A DNA stretch of 64,000 nucleotides from Prorocentrum cordatum. Lineage: Eukaryota; Sar; Dinophyceae; Prorocentrales; Prorocentraceae. Positions 62,125 to 64,000 of the stretch are shown piece by piece (the stretch's first letter is position 1; every line of letters begins with the position of its first letter). The notes beneath the pieces are model-generated. The model was not told the DNA's origin, ran no database searches, and was given only the letters and a program-made list of their open reading frames with translations. The stretch lies in the NCBI GenBank assembly GCA_963575745.1, contig CAUYUJ010017971.1, positions 95,069 to 159,068 on the forward strand, read 5' to 3'. The translations under genes and the position numbers were made by a program.

Positions 62125-63198
62125 CTACCCCGCGAGATCTCCAGCGCCTGCTGCGGCCCACCAGGCCGGCGGATCAGCAGATGGCGGGGCGACCGTTCGA
62201 CCTCGCGAAGGCCCATCAGCGGGAAACATGCGCGCGGGCGCGAAGGTGCAACCCGGGTACACGTCGAAAGCTAGCGCGTCGGGCAGCCCCAGCTTCAGCT
62301 CGTCATTGAGCGCGCGCGAGGCGGAACGCCCCTTGGCACACGGTCCCAGCGCCGCCGCGGAGTCCAGCAAGAACCGCTGCCTGGTGCCGGGCTCATGCCT
62401 GGCCGCCTTCGCCCTTGCCCTCGGGCGCGCCCGCGCCTCCAGCTTGTTGATGCGCACCGCGGGCGGGCACGGATCGCAGCCAAAGGCACGCCACCGGCAG
62501 CAGCGGATCAGGTCGTTGACGAAAGGCTGCCCCAGGCGACCCGCGGAGTTGGCCGGAGTAGCGCTGGGCTCGGGCGCCGCGCCCGCCGCCTCCAGGCGCG
62601 CTGTCGTGAGCTCCGCCCACGGCACAGCTGCGCGGGGTAGGCAGCGGCGGGCGCTGTGCGCGCGGCGCCCAGCAGCGGGCGGCTGCGGGCCCTGCGCCCA
62701 CGCGCGCACGGCCGCGCCAAAGGCCGCAGGAAGTCGGCGGGCACCAGTCCCAGCCTCGCCGACTTCTGAAAGGGAGCCCCGAACGAGCAGGCTGCGAACG
62801 CCAACGCGCCGCAGTCGCACTTGCCGACCAGCGCCTGCACCGCGGGCACTTGCCGAAATGCAAGCCCCAGCCGGGTGCTCGAACGACTCGCGCGCGCCGT
62901 ACTTGCGCGCCGCCCAGAGTATCAGCGGCACCCTGAACAGCAGAACATTGCCCAACCTGGTGACCTCATCCGAGGTGTCGAACCCCAAAGGCTGCGTTCT
63001 CGAGCGAAGGCGAGGCTGCCTGGCCAAAGAGAAGGTCGCACACAGCGGGGCACAGCGGACGTAGGCAACCCGCTCGTTCACGATCAGGAAGAGTATCCAC
63101 TCGATGATCCTGACGAAGCACAAGTCCCAACGCGGATGAGTCTCGGGGTCGATCCTCGGCCCCACTCTCAAGCCCGCAGCTACATGAGCCCTGACCAC
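62125..63198 (-). pseudogene. Methyltransferase-like module and second RNase H half of the DIRS-like Pol
   Basis: The 357-residue minus frame begins with a C5-cytosine-methyltransferase-like stretch. VAYVRCAPLCATFSLARQ (residues 44-61) contains a PxCxxFS box like motif IV with the candidate nucleophile Cys53, and ESFEHPAGACI (104-114) sits where the conserved ENP/ENV box is expected. The second Pro of PPC is Leu and the Asn of ENP is His, so activity is doubtful. Later residues give RNase H-like elements: VRINKLEARA (248-257, Glu254), FLLDSAAALGPCAKGRSAS (276-294, Asp279) and MFPADGPSR (324-332). The order methyltransferase-like, RNase H-like, recombinase is what I associate with dinoflagellate DIRS-like polyproteins. 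FGAPFQKSARLGLVPAD (about 62,720-62,770) lies in another minus frame, so a frameshift is present. Confidence 0.65.
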
Positions 63199-63725
63199 GG
63201 CACGCCCCGCCCGCTGCAGACACCCAAGGCGTCGAACACCTCCCGCAGGTGCCAGCGCGGTACCTTCGTGACAGGGCGCAGCTCCTCATCGATGTCCTGC
63301 AGCCAGGCCCTGTCCTCGAGGCACTCGTGGGCACGGATGTACGCTAGCTCCTTGCAGCTCAGCCGAGTGAACCAACCTCGCTGGTCACGATGGCGGCAGA
63401 TCTCGCGCACGATGGGCTGCTCCACATCGGCCACCACGGCCGCCATGTTCAGGTGCGAAGCGTCGCTGCGCACCTCCCTGGACGAGACCTTCGCCTTGAG
63501 GTTGGTAGCCAGCGCGGGAGCGAGCATGGCAAGCAGCATCAGCTCCTGCCTCGCCCCTGTGCCCAGCCCGAAGACGTCGTCGTCGCGCGGCACCTCGGGC
63601 AGCGCGCGGAATACCTCGCCCAGCAGGCACATGGCAGGACGCCGAAAACCCACGACGTGCACCCAGCTAGCCACCGTCCTTCTGAGCAGGGTTCCAAGTC
63701 GCGATGCCGTGCGCCGCGATGCCAC
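63180..63725 (-). pseudogene. RT/RNase H junction of the DIRS-like Pol
   Basis: The 181-residue minus frame holds WVHVVGFRRPAMCLLGEVF (21-39), typical of the segment after the RT thumb, then NLKAKVSSREVRSDASHLN (75-93). Its RSDAS supplies the first RNase H Asp88. REICRHRDQRGWFTRLSCK (107-125) follows. It overlaps the next frame by 19 bases, which indicates a frame change in this copy. Confidence 0.7.
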
Positions 63726-64000
63726 AGGACAGCAGAATCAGACCAGCGCGCCGTAGCCCTTCAGCCCCGATATGGCCCGAGGGCACCAGCTCGGCGCCCA
63801 GCGCGAAACCTGCCGAGGCGCCCGCCACGGACTTGTCGCCCGCCACCCGCAGGCCCACCTTGTCGCACTGCTCCCTCGCGCCCGCGAAGGAGTGCACCAG
63901 CGACAGCGGCAGTCGACGCGAGCCTCGCGCCCGCTGCCCCAAGCCGACGCGGTCGTCGATCTGCAGCAGCTCAGCAAGGGGACCGCGAGGGAAATGGCGA
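63667..64000 (-). pseudogene. C-terminal reverse transcriptase of the DIRS-like Pol, cut by the window edge
   Basis: The minus frame 63,942-63,667 reads HSFAGAREQCDKVGLRVAG, then DKSVAGASAGFALGAEL, the pattern after the catalytic YxDD box of this RT family, where G-AE-D/L precedes the thumb. Sequence upstream (VDDRVGLGQRARGS, to 63,960) may belong to the same region. The catalytic box is expected just beyond the window end. The element continues outside the window. Confidence 0.6.

Overview
Organism and nature of the window. This is nuclear DNA from a GC-rich eukaryote, very probably a dinoflagellate. Four things seen in the sequence support this: nested degenerate copies of the dinoflagellate trans-spliced leader at 16,560-16,627 (minus); pentatricopeptide repeats of the KLEPDVISYSAGxxACEKG type typical of these algae; decayed retroelements of classes abundant in dinoflagellate genomes (tyrosine-recombinase/DIRS-like, Ty1/copia, LINE); and extreme amounts of CCT/GGA and ATC trinucleotide repeat. 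The species cannot be fixed; the high GC is compatible with a Prorocentrum-like genome, but that is inference. A run of 100 N at 58,569-58,668 marks an assembly gap. I found no intact host gene, rRNA, tRNA or CRISPR array. Almost every long reading frame is translated microsatellite.  Layout. 1-10 kb: ATC, CCT and GGA tracts, degenerate minisatellites, a very GC-rich block (4.05-4.9 kb), an ankyrin-type exon-like module (6.2 kb) and three copies of a dispersed repeat (family D). 10-16.6 kb: complex sequence with an unrecognised 385-residue frame, a LINE-like reverse transcriptase relic (+), a Ty1/copia integrase relic (-), a palindromic 114-bp tandem repeat and a PPR retrogene fragment (-) preceded by spliced-leader relics. 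16.6-25 kb: microsatellites, two copies of a modular repeat (family C) and GGGACACC minisatellites. 25-31 kb: a LINE 3' end (RNase H plus Cys-rich C-terminus), a large imperfect inverted repeat around an ACC core, a 179-bp MITE-like hairpin, and ATC/CCT/GGA tracts. 31-41.2 kb: foldback sequences, a decayed PPR array (-), three more family C copies, repeat family M and further ankyrin scraps. 41.2-51.4 kb: very GC-rich, microsatellite-poor DNA with two decayed retroelement RT/RNase H regions (+ at 44.5-45.95, - at 50.4-51.3 kb). 51.5-58.4 kb: family C, D and M repeats among GGA/GGGA tracts. 58.4-60.65 kb: CTA satellite and a GGATCCTATAGG satellite. 60.7-64 kb: a DIRS-like element (-) with RT, RNase H, cytosine-methyltransferase-like and tyrosine-recombinase parts, all damaged.  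How the parts relate. Nothing resembles a functioning pathway. The window is a graveyard of retroposition products embedded in expanding simple repeats. The most informative parts are the spliced-leader relics, the methyltransferase-like module inside the DIRS-like polyprotein, and the family C repeats, which end at a constant point fused to a CCT tail.
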